Assembly (NCBI GenBank): GCA_046331665.1
Contig: JAXLQK010000025.1
Location: forward strand, 1 to 64,000
From: CAWBAT01 sp046331665
Lineage (GTDB): Bacteria > Acidobacteriota > Terriglobia > Versatilivoradales > Versatilivoraceae
DNA length: 64,000 nt
Reading direction: 5' to 3'
Part shown: piece by piece, positions 37,712 through 46,699 of the stretch
Numbering within the stretch: the stretch's first letter is position 1
Layout: every line of letters begins with the position of its first letter
Made by a program: the position numbers and the translations under genes
The notes under the pieces: generated by a model
The model's database searches: none
What the model was told of the DNA's origin: nothing
Seen by the model: only the letters and a program-made list of their open reading frames with translations

Positions 37712-39307
37712 CTATGACAGGCTGCTAGTGTCTCGATATTCCCCAAAGACTTTGCGCAGTCGATCCGAAATTTCACCCACTGTAGCGTAAGCTTCAACGG
37801 CCTCAATCAGTGCGGGCATCAAATTTTCCGGACCGAGCGCCACGTTTTCAATCTGGCCGAGGCAGGCCTCCACGCGCTCCGTGTTTCGCCCCTGTTTAAT
37901 TTGCGTGAGTGAGTGAAGTTGCTGTGTTTCCGTCTGCGGGTCAATCTGATGGAGGGGGATCGTCATCGGACTGTCGTCGATAAATTCGTTCACTCCGACA
38001 ATGACTCGTTTTTTGCCCTCCACCTCCTTTTGGAATTCGTAAGCGGACTGCTGAATCTCCTTTTGGACAAATCCGGAACTGATGGCGGAAAGCATCCCAC
38101 CCATGGCCTCGATCCGATCGAGGTATTGCTGGCACTGGTTTTCAATGGAAAAAGTCAACGCCTCGACGGCGTAGGAGCCCCCCAATGGATCGGGAGTGTG
38201 AGTCACGCCGCTTTCATAAGCGATCACCTGCTGGGTCCGCAATGCCAGCCGGGCTGCTTCCTCAGTCGGCAGTCCCAGGGCTTCATCGCGGCTGTTGGTG
38301 TGGAGCGATTGGGCGCCCCCAAGAACTGCCGCGAGAGCTTGCAACGTTACTCTTATAACATTGACATCGGGTTGTTGGACCGTCAGAGTGCTGCCGGCCG
38401 TCTGAGCATGGAATCGCAGGAGCCAGGACCGGTGATCCTTGGCGCCAAAACGGAATTTCATGGTCTTGGCCCAAAGCCGCCGCGCCGCCCGGAACTTGGC
38501 GATTTCCTCGAGAAAGTTGTTGTGGACATTAAAGAAGAAGGAGAGGCGTGGAGCAAATTGATCCACCTGCAGACCCATCTGCTGGGTTGCTTCCACGTAG
38601 CTGATGGCGTTTGCCAGAGTGAAGGCCAGTTCTTGTACCGCTGTTGAGCCCGCCTCCCGGATATGGTACCCGCTGATGGAGATCGGATTCCATTGCGGCA
38701 ACTTCAGACTGCAATATTCTATGACATGGGTCACCAGCCGCAGTGAAGGCTGCAGCGGGTAGATGTAGGTCCCGCGGGCGATATACTCCTTGAGAATGTC
38801 ATTTTGAACTGTCCCGGATAATTTCTCTTGCGGAACACCTTGCTGGCGGGCGACGGCGATGACCATTGCCAGCAGGATGGAGGCAGTGGCGTTGATCGTC
38901 ATGGAAACCGACACTCGATCCAAAGGGATCCCCTCCAGGAGAGTTTCCATATCTCGTAAGCTATTGATGGAGACTCCGACGCGGCCGACCTCTCCTTTCG
39001 ACATGGGATGATCGGCATCCATTCCCATTTGCGTGGGGAGGTCGAAGGCCACCGAGAGGCCCGTCTGCCCATGCGCCAAAAGATATTTGAAACGCGCATT
39101 GGATTGGGCCGCTGTTCCGAACCCCGCATACTGACGCATCGTCCAGAGCCGTTCGTGATACATCAGGGGATAAATCCCCCGCGTAAAGGGATATTCTCCG
39201 GGCTTCCCGATTTCGCTCTCAAACTGGATTTCTGCCAGGTCATCGGGAGCAAAGCAGGATTTTACTCCACGTTCCGGAGCCCTCAGTGCTTCAGGTTTAT
39301 CTACCAT
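37712..39307 (-). CDS. Methylmalonyl-CoA mutase large (catalytic) subunit without B12 domain
   Basis: A 531-residue catalytic barrel of a B12-dependent acyl-CoA mutase, interconverting methylmalonyl-CoA and succinyl-CoA or a related pair. Landmarks are YPFTRGIYPLMY...LWTMRQYAGFGTA, VAFDLPTQMGMDADHP, GTVQNDILKEYIARGTYIYP (with the Arg expected to bind the substrate carboxylate), SISGYHIREAGSTAVQE and GGAQSLHTNSRDEAL. The protein ends before any cobalamin-binding DxHxxG domain, as in two-subunit mutases. No small-subunit or MeaB-like gene is in the window. GTG at 39316 is an alternative start. Methylmalonyl-CoA is the favoured substrate by motif, not proven. Confidence 0.92.
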   Translation of the reverse strand: MVDKPEALRAPERGVKSCFAPDDLAEIQFESEIGKPGEYPFTRGIYPLMYHERLWTMRQYAGFGTAAQSNARFKYLLAHGQTGLSVAFDLPTQMGMDADHPMSKGEVGRVGVSINSLRDMETLLEGIPLDRVSVSMTINATASILLAMVIAVARQQGVPQEKLSGTVQNDILKEYIARGTYIYPLQPSLRLVTHVIEYCSLKLPQWNPISISGYHIREAGSTAVQELAFTLANAISYVEATQQMGLQVDQFAPRLSFFFNVHNNFLEEIAKFRAARRLWAKTMKFRFGAKDHRSWLLRFHAQTAGSTLTVQQPDVNVIRVTLQALAAVLGGAQSLHTNSRDEALGLPTEEAARLALRTQQVIAYESGVTHTPDPLGGSYAVEALTFSIENQCQQYLDRIEAMGGMLSAISSGFVQKEIQQSAYEFQKEVEGKKRVIVGVNEFIDDSPMTIPLHQIDPQTETQQLHSLTQIKQGRNTERVEACLGQIENVALGPENLMPALIEAVEAYATVGEISDRLRKVFGEYRDTSSLS

Positions 39308-39378
39308 CACAGACACCCGCTGCGGTCAACGAAGGAACGATGGCCGCCGTAAATTGGTAAGAGCTGGGAACAGATGAA

Positions 39379-39627
39379 TTACTTCATCTTCCGGACTTGA
39401 TAAAAGGAGTGAATTCCGTAGCCCAACATCAGCAGTCCGAAAGTAAATGCCGAGATGATGCTGACGAGTGAAATCTCGCCAAAATCCAAGTAGCGCTGGA
39501 GTTGCTTGTATCCATTGAAGGTAATGATGCCTCCAAAGACCAGGAACAGAAGCCCCATGGTCTCCAGGAAAATAACGCGAAGTGTCTTAAATAAGTCCCG
39601 GAAGGCATTCACAAATAGCTTGAACAT
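39379..39627 (-). CDS. Small two-helix membrane protein
   Basis: An 82-residue protein with two transmembrane segments (about 18-38 and 55-75) and a basic C-terminus. No family is recognised. It lies upstream of the mutase gene on the same strand with a 71-base gap, so it may be cotranscribed. The start is weakly supported (AGGG three bases upstream). Confidence 0.65.
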   Translation of the reverse strand: MFKLFVNAFRDLFKTLRVIFLETMGLLFLVFGGIITFNGYKQLQRYLDFGEISLVSIISAFTFGLLMLGYGIHSFYQVRKMK

Positions 39628-39726
39628 TGGCCCTGGCCATCCCTATCCCCGAATTTCAAGAATCATAACACAACTTCTCTTTGCGTTGGTGGCCGAGACA
39701 CGCACAGCGAGCGCTACCTTGGGTGG

Positions 39727-39755
39727 CACAGACATGCCCAATGGGCATGTCTGTG
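39727..39755. repeat. Perfect 14-bp inverted repeat
   Basis: CACAGACATGCCCA, a single central A, then the exact complement. It lies at the start of a long gene-free region, 100 bases upstream of the small membrane protein gene. No T-run follows. It could be a protein-binding palindrome or a REP-like hairpin. Confidence 0.75.
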
Positions 39756-39915
39756 GACCTTGACGAGACCTGATCGCATTCGAAAGCAGTTTTGGAGTGT
39801 GGAAGTTTGCTCCCGCTTTCAGGGGATGCCAGCTTGCTGGCGCCCTAAGTTTCCAGCTTCCATGATTAGGATATAGATTGTCTTCAATTCCATCATGCTG
39901 CCTTCCGCGCTTCAC

Positions 39916-40124
39916 GTCCCCGCAGGGGACAAAGATGAATAGCCGTGGGTGAGCGCAGCAACGCGGAGCGAAACCCACGGTAAGTAGATGGTTCAACCTC
40001 CAACCCCGGAGGGGTTGAGGGGGCATTTAGTTCGACCCCTCCAGGGTCGGGAATGATTGGCATCAATTCCAGGGGTAGCGCACCAGCGCAACCCCTGGCT
40101 ACTCTAATTAGTCCCCTTCGGGGA
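39916..40124. repeat. Cluster of six hairpins
   Basis: Six perfect stems lie in 209 bases: 39916-39930 (GTCCCC), 39943-39980 (CCGTGGGT, 22-base loop), 40001-40017 (CAACCCC), 40033-40049 (CGACCC), 40069-40098 (CCAGGGGT, 14-base loop) and 40112-40124 (TCCCC). The two long-loop hairpins share a design: a G-rich arm ending in GGGT, a loop built on AGCGCA..AGCG, then ACCC. No open frame explains this. Confidence 0.75.
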
Positions 40125-40495
40125 TTTCCTCAGAATAAGTTGATGTCTGTGTCATCCGGAGCGAAGCAAAACCTGCAATGGCGTTCGGGTCGGGGCTGAT
40201 TTGGCAGGAATCCCATAGAGATGCTCACTGCGCATGTCTACGCCACCCGGCGGTTCCTGCAAGCAAACCAGATCGCCAGGGACAGCAGCCCATCGGTTGA
40301 TAATCCTCACCTCGCGTCGCCCCAGGTTCCGAAATGGTCGCGCGCGATTCGGTTGCCTTGACACCCCAGGGTAATGGGGGTAACATCGCCGCAGTTTGAG
40401 ATGAATCAACGTCTTCTTCTTGAAAGTCCTCCTGAGTTCCAGGAAGGACCGCAGTTACGCGTGTTCACTTCAGCGCACGGGGGCGCATAGAACCA

Positions 40496-40786
40496 TTGGA
40501 TGAGAACTTAAAACAGTTGATGAAAGAGCTCGGCACTGCCATCAACGACACGCTCTCCAGTTCCGATAAAATTAGCGAGGCCATTTCACGAATTCGTGGC
40601 GCAGGTTATGATGTCTTTCTTGTTCTGGAAGCCACAATTGGTTTCAACAAACACCAGGAGCAGACCTCCGAAGAACTCGATCTTTCCAAGGAGCAGGAAA
40701 GCGTTGCCCGATTGGACATTACATCTCAGGACGTCAAGTTTCTGAAATCTCTTAAGATCAGCATTGATGATAAGGAAATCACTTGA
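40496..40786 (+). CDS. Small hypothetical cytoplasmic protein
   Basis: A 96-residue protein from a TTG start, or 88 residues from ATG 40520. It is rich in acidic and helix-forming residues (LMKELGTAINDTLSSSDKI, AISRIRGAGYDVFLVLEA, DVKFLKSLKI). No family was recognised. It is six bases upstream of another small gene on the same strand, suggesting a pair. Confidence 0.6.
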   Translation: MDENLKQLMKELGTAINDTLSSSDKISEAISRIRGAGYDVFLVLEATIGFNKHQEQTSEELDLSKEQESVARLDITSQDVKFLKSLKISIDDKEIT

Positions 40787-40792
40787 AAGCCG

Positions 40793-41158
40793 ATGCCGCT
40801 CGCGCTCCAGAGAAGTTTACCTAATGTCATGGGTGCCGGGTACAAGGCACCTTTGCTCTTCCAGCATCTAAATCGTTCCCTCATTTCCAGCCTCCTCGTG
40901 GTGTTGTTCCTGTGGACGACTTTCCCGACGAGCCTCGACGCTGGATCTAAACCCAAGACCGACAAATTCACGGGATACGTGGTTGCGGCGGGACCGAAAT
41001 CGATTACCGTCAAGAGCAAGCAGAATATCTACCAGGTACGAACGTTTAATTATTCCCCCGCGGTTGAGCAACAAGTGATGAAAAAAAAGCTGCAGCCAGG
41101 AGCGAAGATCACGGTCCATTACACGCGGGGCACCGATGTGGCGGTAAAGCTGAAATAA
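40793..41158 (+). CDS. Small exported beta-rich protein
   Basis: A 121-residue protein with a hydrophobic helix at about residues 31-45 (LISSLLVVLFLWTTF) followed by a small domain TGYVVAAGPKSITVKSKQNIYQVRTF...PGAKITVHYTRGTDVAVKLK. The strand pattern resembles DUF5666-like or small OB-type domains that are common in acidobacterial secreted proteins. An in-frame ATG at 40829 would shorten the N-terminus. No function is assigned. Confidence 0.65.
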   Translation: MPLALQRSLPNVMGAGYKAPLLFQHLNRSLISSLLVVLFLWTTFPTSLDAGSKPKTDKFTGYVVAAGPKSITVKSKQNIYQVRTFNYSPAVEQQVMKKKLQPGAKITVHYTRGTDVAVKLK

Positions 41159-41213
41159 ATCGTTTTCCTTCATGGTGAAACACTCGGCTAAAGCGTGAAT
41201 CCCTGAATCTTCC

Positions 41214-42713
41214 ATGAACGATCCGAAGGGCTCCCTGTCTCGATTTCCTCATCCGGCCTACCTGCAACATGTTCTAAAGCCAAATTTTCAATACGCGGCA
41301 CGTTATTTCTTCAAACCTTTGTCTGAAATAAATCAGGCGCATGCCATCATGCTCACCCGAACCGGAATCTTGAAAGGTTCGGTAGGCCGAAAAATTCTCC
41401 GCGGGCTTCTGAAAGTGAATCAAAGGATCGAGGGTGCTCGCGGCTATGACTACTGCGGGAGCGAGGAAGACTTGTATTTTTACATGGAAAAGCAATTGGA
41501 AGCCCTCTGCGGACCGGAAACGGCGGGGATCCTGAGTGTGGCTCGCAGTCGGAATGACGTCGACATCACTCTCTATCGAATGTTGCTCCGGGACCACCTC
41601 CTGGTTTCCGCCCGACAATTGGTATCTCTGCGCGGAATCATGCTTGAACTCTCCCGCCGTCACCTCAAAACGATTTTCCCGGTCGTGACCCATACACAAT
41701 TGGCACAGCCCACCACGCTCGCGCACTATTTCATGGCGGCGGTCGAATTTCTGGAGCGCGATTTCAACCGTTTTACGCAAGCGTATCAAACGGTGAACCA
41801 ATGTCCGTTGGGCGCCTGCGTGGCGACGACCACCGGTTTCCCCGTGGACCGGGAGATGGTCTGCCAGCTCCTGGGTTTTGACAGCGTTTTGGAAAATGCC
41901 TATGGTTGCATCGCCAGTGTCGACTATTTGATCGAAAGTGTTGGCGCCGTATCCACGTTGATGATTAACCTGGGCCGGCTGATTCAGGACCTCCTGCTGT
42001 GGAGTTCCCAGGACAGCCAGCTGATGCGGCTCTCGGATGGATTCGTGCAATGCAGCAGCATTATGCCTCAGAAAAGAAATCCCGTCGCCCTCGAACATCT
42101 GCGAGTTCTGGCCAGCAGTGCCCTGGGACAATGCCAGGCGGTTCTCCTTGGTCTGCATAACACCCCTTTTGGAGATATTGTCGATGCCGAAGATGATCTC
42201 CAGCCGACTGTGCAAACCACCTTCCATTACACGTCACGCGTCTTGGACCTGCTCGCGGAGGTTTTGCGCACGGCGGTGTTCAATCAAGAGCGCGCCCTGT
42301 TAAAGTGCAAAAGCCATGAGATAACCATCACGGAACTGGCGGATTGGCTGGTGCGATCGCACCACTTGCCCTTCCGAAGTGCGCACCAGATTGTCAGTCT
42401 GGTGGCGGCTGAACTGCAGCAGGTTCCATCAAGGCGGACCGGAGAATCTCCTGCGCAACGCATTTGCAGTTTGACCGAAAAGCATAGTCTGGCACTGCTC
42501 GGAAGGGCGATTGCGATTGCACCGGACGAAATGGCGAGAATCCTGGACCCCGTCCGGTTTGTGGAGATTCGTACCATCCTGGGAGGCCCCGCCCCGCCTG
42601 TCGTTCTTCGCAGTATTCAACAGCACACTCGCATCCTCAACACTCAAAAGCGTTGGCTCCAGAAACAGGAGCAGAAGCTGCAACGCTACAGCCAGCACTT
42701 GCGATCCGTCTGA
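41214..42713 (+). CDS. Argininosuccinate lyase-like enzyme (fumarase/aspartase superfamily)
   Basis: A 499-residue lyase of the ArgH branch. The catalytic loop SSIMPQKRNPVALEHLR holds the expected Ser. VTHTQLAQPTTLAHYF holds the conserved His, and ARSRNDVDITLYRM matches the substrate-binding loop, although the usual RSRNDQ Gln is Val. It is longer than typical ArgH (about 460), with about 35 extra N-terminal residues. No other arginine genes are nearby; instead an ABC importer follows after 19 bases. It may cleave argininosuccinate, or be a paralogue acting on another adduct such as a metal-chelating or amino-acid conjugate. The superfamily is certain; the substrate is open. Confidence 0.82.
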   Translation: MNDPKGSLSRFPHPAYLQHVLKPNFQYAARYFFKPLSEINQAHAIMLTRTGILKGSVGRKILRGLLKVNQRIEGARGYDYCGSEEDLYFYMEKQLEALCGPETAGILSVARSRNDVDITLYRMLLRDHLLVSARQLVSLRGIMLELSRRHLKTIFPVVTHTQLAQPTTLAHYFMAAVEFLERDFNRFTQAYQTVNQCPLGACVATTTGFPVDREMVCQLLGFDSVLENAYGCIASVDYLIESVGAVSTLMINLGRLIQDLLLWSSQDSQLMRLSDGFVQCSSIMPQKRNPVALEHLRVLASSALGQCQAVLLGLHNTPFGDIVDAEDDLQPTVQTTFHYTSRVLDLLAEVLRTAVFNQERALLKCKSHEITITELADWLVRSHHLPFRSAHQIVSLVAAELQQVPSRRTGESPAQRICSLTEKHSLALLGRAIAIAPDEMARILDPVRFVEIRTILGGPAPPVVLRSIQQHTRILNTQKRWLQKQEQKLQRYSQHLRSV

Positions 42714-42732
42714 TAGCCGGGAACAAAAGCCG

Positions 42733-43797
42733 ATGGTTCAGTCAGCAACAAGAGTTCAATGGGTACTAGTCCTGGGTATTCTGGGGGGCTTTCTTTTTCT
42801 GAATGGCTGCCGCGCGACTCGCCCTGCCAAAACCGTTCTGGTCGTGTATTCCACTCATGGCAAGGAGTTGTTAAGTGAGTTTGAAGGTCTCTTTGAGAAG
42901 CAAAATCCGCAGGTGGATGTTCGCTGGTTGGATATGGGGAGCCAGGATGTCCTGGATCGGCTCCGCTCGGAAAAGGAGAACCCGCAGGGAGATTTGTGGT
43001 GGGGAGCCCCTTCCATCAACTTTGAACAGGGAGAGCGCGAAGGCTTGTTACAGCCCTACCAGCCCAGTTGGGCGAGTGAAGTCCCGGCAGAGATGCACAG
43101 TCCAACCCAGGGTTGGTATGGCACCTATGAAACTCCCGAAGTCATAGCTTTCAATGATGCCGTGCTCACACCGCAGCAGGCACCCCAGGATTGGGATGAT
43201 CTGCTTGATCCCCGGTGGCGCGGCAAAATCATTTTGCGGGACCCGCTGGCCTCGGGCACGATGCGAACCATTTTTTGCGCGATGATTTTCCGGTTCTATC
43301 AGACCTCCGGCTCACCTCAAGCCGGCTATGCATGGCTTCGGAAACTGGATGCCAATACCAAAGATTATGTAGCCAACTTGACACTCCTCAGTCAAAAACT
43401 GGCCAGGCAGGAAGGAGTGCTTACCGTCTGGAACATGCCGGACATCGAGTTGCAACGCGCTCGCTATGGCTACCCTATGGCCTATCTCATCCCGAAGAGC
43501 GGGACTCCGGTCGTAACAGATGGCATTGCCCTGATTGCGAATTCCAAACAGCCGGAAACAGCCAGGCGATTCTATGAATTTGTCACCACCCAGAGCAGTT
43601 TGACCCTTGCCGCCCACAAGTTCTATCGCATCCCTTGCCGCAAGGATATTCCCCCTGCACAATTACCGGAGTGGATGACGAAGACTCCAATTCTTCATTT
43701 CCCGATCGATTGGGCAATCCTGGCTGAAAAATCGAACGAATGGATGAAATTCTGGGATGCAGAAATTCGGAATAAAGGCAGAATGGAGACGCGGTAA
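42733..43797 (+). CDS. Iron-type ABC importer substrate-binding lipoprotein
   Basis: A 354-residue extracellular solute-binding protein of the ferric-ion/polyamine-like family 1. A lipoprotein signal ends in LFLNGC, so the mature protein is membrane-anchored at its Cys. VLVVYSTHGKELLSEFEGLFEKQNP and GDLWWGAPSINFEQ, then WYGTYETPEVIAFND and DPRWRGKIILRDPLASGTM are typical of FbpA/AfuA-like proteins. The start at ATG 42733 is chosen for the lipoprotein signal. It is followed by ATPase and permease genes. Iron is the most likely substrate; thiamine, phosphonates or other anions are alternatives. Confidence 0.88.
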   Translation: MVQSATRVQWVLVLGILGGFLFLNGCRATRPAKTVLVVYSTHGKELLSEFEGLFEKQNPQVDVRWLDMGSQDVLDRLRSEKENPQGDLWWGAPSINFEQGEREGLLQPYQPSWASEVPAEMHSPTQGWYGTYETPEVIAFNDAVLTPQQAPQDWDDLLDPRWRGKIILRDPLASGTMRTIFCAMIFRFYQTSGSPQAGYAWLRKLDANTKDYVANLTLLSQKLARQEGVLTVWNMPDIELQRARYGYPMAYLIPKSGTPVVTDGIALIANSKQPETARRFYEFVTTQSSLTLAAHKFYRIPCRKDIPPAQLPEWMTKTPILHFPIDWAILAEKSNEWMKFWDAEIRNKGRMETR

Positions 43798-43869
43798 GAT
43801 TCAAGAGCTGTGAATGGATTGTCTGGCATTGAAGTATCCAGTTCTACCCCTCGTCAGGGAATTGTCTGC

Positions 43870-44943
43870 ATGTCGTTTCTAGAACTTCATCATCTGACCT
43901 GTCGTTTTGGAGACAAGGTCGCTCTATCGGATTTCAGCTTGAGCGTCCAGCAAGGCGAAGTCATGAGCCTCCTGGGCCCGAGCGGCTGCGGGAAGACAAC
44001 CACACTTCGCCTGATCGCCGGATTTCTCTTCCCTTCGTCCGGGAAGATTCTCGTCGACCGCCAGGACATTACCTCCCTCCCTCCGGAGCGGCGCTCGATG
44101 GGAATGGTGTTTCAGTCTTACGCCTTGTTTCCCCATATGAATGTTTTCGAGAATGTCGCTTTCGGGTTGCGGGCAGCGCATCGTCCCTCGGAGGAGATCG
44201 CTGAAAAGGTCCGGAAAGCCTTGGCGCGTGTTCAGCTGTCGAATCGCGAAGATCGTCCCGTCTTCGAGCTCAGCGGAGGAGAACAACAACGGGTGGCTCT
44301 TGCCCGGGCTCTCGTGCTCGAGCCAAGGATCCTTCTGCTCGACGAACCGCTGAGTAATCTGGATGCCAGTCTTCGGGAGCACACGCGCAAGCAACTGCGA
44401 GAGCTCATCTCCAGTCTCAAGATCACCACCGTCTTTGTAACCCACGATCAGGAAGATGCCTTCGCTCTTTCGGATAGGATTGCGGTGCTTTCCAACGGAG
44501 CCGCCCAACAGGTTGGGACCGCCCCTGAATTGTATGATCGTCCGACAAATGAATTTGTTGCTCGATTCATTGGCAAGTCGAACATCCTGTCTTTGAGACT
44601 ACGAGCCAGGAACGAACAAGGTCTTGTGTTCGAGTTGCCTCGAGGGGCGGAGCTTCATGTGCCGATCCGGACGGATCAGCCCTTGGAGATCGGCCGCAAC
44701 TATTCCCTGCTTCTCCGTCCCGAGAGAATTGAGTTTTCTCCGTCCCCAGCCAATACGCTGCTTTTCCAGGCCAGCCTCAAAAGTCAGCGGTTTGCAGGGG
44801 CATACTATGAGTGGGAACTGGATACCGAAGGCGGCATGATCCTGGCGATTGGCAGTGTCTCTCTTTTGAACTCATTCACGGGTCCTGGGGCCAGGACTCC
44901 GATGTATGCATCTCCGCTGGCGTTTCACCTAATCACGGGTTGA
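43870..44943 (+). CDS. ABC importer ATP-binding subunit
   Basis: A 357-residue ATPase of the ferric/spermidine/sulfate importer class. Walker A GPSGCGKTTTL, Q-loop MVFQSYALFPHMNVFENVAFGLR, signature LSGGEQQRVALARAL, Walker B ILLLDEPLSNLD and H-loop THDQEDAFAL are all intact. A C-terminal TOBE-like regulatory domain follows from about residue 240. AGGGAA eight bases before ATG 43870 supports the start. It lies 72 bases after the binding-protein gene and five before the permease, so the three form one operon. Confidence 0.93.
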   Translation: MSFLELHHLTCRFGDKVALSDFSLSVQQGEVMSLLGPSGCGKTTTLRLIAGFLFPSSGKILVDRQDITSLPPERRSMGMVFQSYALFPHMNVFENVAFGLRAAHRPSEEIAEKVRKALARVQLSNREDRPVFELSGGEQQRVALARALVLEPRILLLDEPLSNLDASLREHTRKQLRELISSLKITTVFVTHDQEDAFALSDRIAVLSNGAAQQVGTAPELYDRPTNEFVARFIGKSNILSLRLRARNEQGLVFELPRGAELHVPIRTDQPLEIGRNYSLLLRPERIEFSPSPANTLLFQASLKSQRFAGAYYEWELDTEGGMILAIGSVSLLNSFTGPGARTPMYASPLAFHLITG

Positions 44944-44948
44944 GGTCT

Positions 44949-46631
44949 ATGTCTACCGCACGCCGATCCCTTCCTATCGTTTACCTGTTCGTTGTGGCCA
45001 TTCTGCTCTGGCTGGTTCTCTACCCGAATTTATACTTGTTGGTGCAAAGTTTCCTTGAAGGCGGGCGTTTTACATTGGCCCACTACCGGGAGTTTATCGG
45101 TTCCTCCTCACAAATCGAGGCACTCTGCAATAGCATCTGGATCTCTGCTTTCAGTGTGCTGCTCTCCGCCGCCATCGGCGTTCCGCTGGCATTTTTATTG
45201 ACCCGGTACGATTTTCCGGGGAGACGTCTCTTTGCCGCCCTGGCCTCACTGCCTGTGCTGCTCCCGCCGCTCGTCGGAGTCATTGCTTTTCTGTTTCTCT
45301 ACGGGGAAAGTGGAATCCTGAACCGGAGTCTCCAACGCTGGTTGGGACGGTCAGAACCTTTGTTTGAACTGCGAGGTGCTGGGGCGATCCTTTTCGTTCA
45401 TGCCTATACCATGTATGTTTATTTTTATTTGTTTGTATCCGCCGGGCTGAAGCGTATCGATCTCTCTTTAGCGGAGGCGGCTCGATCGCTTGGCGCTTCT
45501 CGATGGAGAACTTTCTGGACCGTGACCTTGCGCCAGCTCACGCCATCGTTAGCGGGAGCGTCGCTGTTAACCTTCATGACCTCAATGGCCAGTTTTAGTG
45601 CACCGTACATTTTTGGCGGGGGGTTCCGGGTTCTGGCCTTGCAAATCTATAACTCCAAACTGAATGGCGATCTTAAAATGTCCATGGTGGAGACAGTCCT
45701 CTTAACAGCGACTTCAGTTGCATTCCTGGTCATCCTCCAGCGTTACGAAGGGACGGGCCGGTTCAGAACGGTAAATAAAGGAGCAGCCTGGATGAATTCC
45801 CGAGTTACACATCGCGGAGCTCGCATCGCGGCAGCCGTTTTTGGAACCGCCATGGTGACAATCTTGCTCCTGCCCCACCTGACCTTGGTATTAATCAGTT
45901 TTGCCGAAGAGGGGACTTGGACGACCCAAATCCTGCCACCAGCCTACACGATCGATAATTACTTTCGCATTTTCTCATCCCCTGAATTGCTAGAGCCCAT
46001 CTTCAATAGCTTACAAATGGCATCTCTGGCTACGTTTGCGAATTTTGTGTTCGCGATGTTTGCCGCCTACCTCATTGTCCTGAAGTCGGGGCGAGGCCGT
46101 TTTTGGTTAAGTAGTTTGGTGATATTGCCCTGGGCCTTGCCGGGAACTGTGCTGGCCTTGAGCCTCGCCACTACGTTCAGTCAAAATCGCCTTTGGGAAG
46201 CGAGAATCCTGTTGGTCGGTACCTATTGGATCCTGCCGTTGGCCTATTTCATTCGCAATATTCCGGTCGTTGTCCGTGCTTTCCAAATGAGTTTTGAGCA
46301 ACTAGACCCTTCGTTGGAGGATGCCGCCAGACTTCTCGGGGCACGATGGTTCTTCCGTGTGACGCGGATTATTTTGCCGCTGATCCTTCCTGGGGCCGTG
46401 GCGGGGTCATTGCTGGCCTTTGTGGCCGCTCTCGGCGAATTTGTGAGCTCAATTGTCATCTATACTCTGGACAATCGTCCTATTTCGATTGAGATTCTCT
46501 CTCAACTACGTCAGTTCAATTTCGGAACGGCGGCTGCCTACGGAGTGTTACTGACTTTTTTGATTGGCGTGGCCTTTCTCTTATCCGGGAAATATTTTGG
46601 AGAAGCCGACGGGCGAGCCCCTGTGGGATGA
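44949..46631 (+). CDS. Fused double ABC permease (FbpB type)
   Basis: A 560-residue permease made of two fused modules, the usual form in ferric-iron importers. Each half carries about six transmembrane helices and one EAA motif for ATPase docking: EAARSLGASRWRTFWTVTLR at about residues 177-196 and EDAARLLGARWFFRVTRIIL at about 457-476. GAGG before ATG 44949 supports the start. It follows the ATPase gene by five bases and completes the importer. Confidence 0.93.
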   Translation: MSTARRSLPIVYLFVVAILLWLVLYPNLYLLVQSFLEGGRFTLAHYREFIGSSSQIEALCNSIWISAFSVLLSAAIGVPLAFLLTRYDFPGRRLFAALASLPVLLPPLVGVIAFLFLYGESGILNRSLQRWLGRSEPLFELRGAGAILFVHAYTMYVYFYLFVSAGLKRIDLSLAEAARSLGASRWRTFWTVTLRQLTPSLAGASLLTFMTSMASFSAPYIFGGGFRVLALQIYNSKLNGDLKMSMVETVLLTATSVAFLVILQRYEGTGRFRTVNKGAAWMNSRVTHRGARIAAAVFGTAMVTILLLPHLTLVLISFAEEGTWTTQILPPAYTIDNYFRIFSSPELLEPIFNSLQMASLATFANFVFAMFAAYLIVLKSGRGRFWLSSLVILPWALPGTVLALSLATTFSQNRLWEARILLVGTYWILPLAYFIRNIPVVVRAFQMSFEQLDPSLEDAARLLGARWFFRVTRIILPLILPGAVAGSLLAFVAALGEFVSSIVIYTLDNRPISIEILSQLRQFNFGTAAAYGVLLTFLIGVAFLLSGKYFGEADGRAPVG

Positions 46632-46699
46632 TATGGGTGAGATGTCACTAATATCCGCCTGCCCTTAAGAAGAATGTGCTGGCGTAGAACGGTCTCATC

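Larger units (their letters stand above)
39628..40495. other. Long gene-free, repeat-rich region
   Basis: About 870 bases without a supported gene, holding the 14-bp palindrome and the six-hairpin cluster listed separately. From 40130 to 40490 no further strong structure was seen. The open frames on the minus strand (39643-40026 and 40152-40409) run through the hairpins and lack start signals. Confidence 0.55.

Noticed and set aside
39643..40409. Two minus-strand open frames in the gene-free region
   Set aside because: They are translations of the hairpin-rich DNA, with Pro/Arg-rich composition and no start signals.
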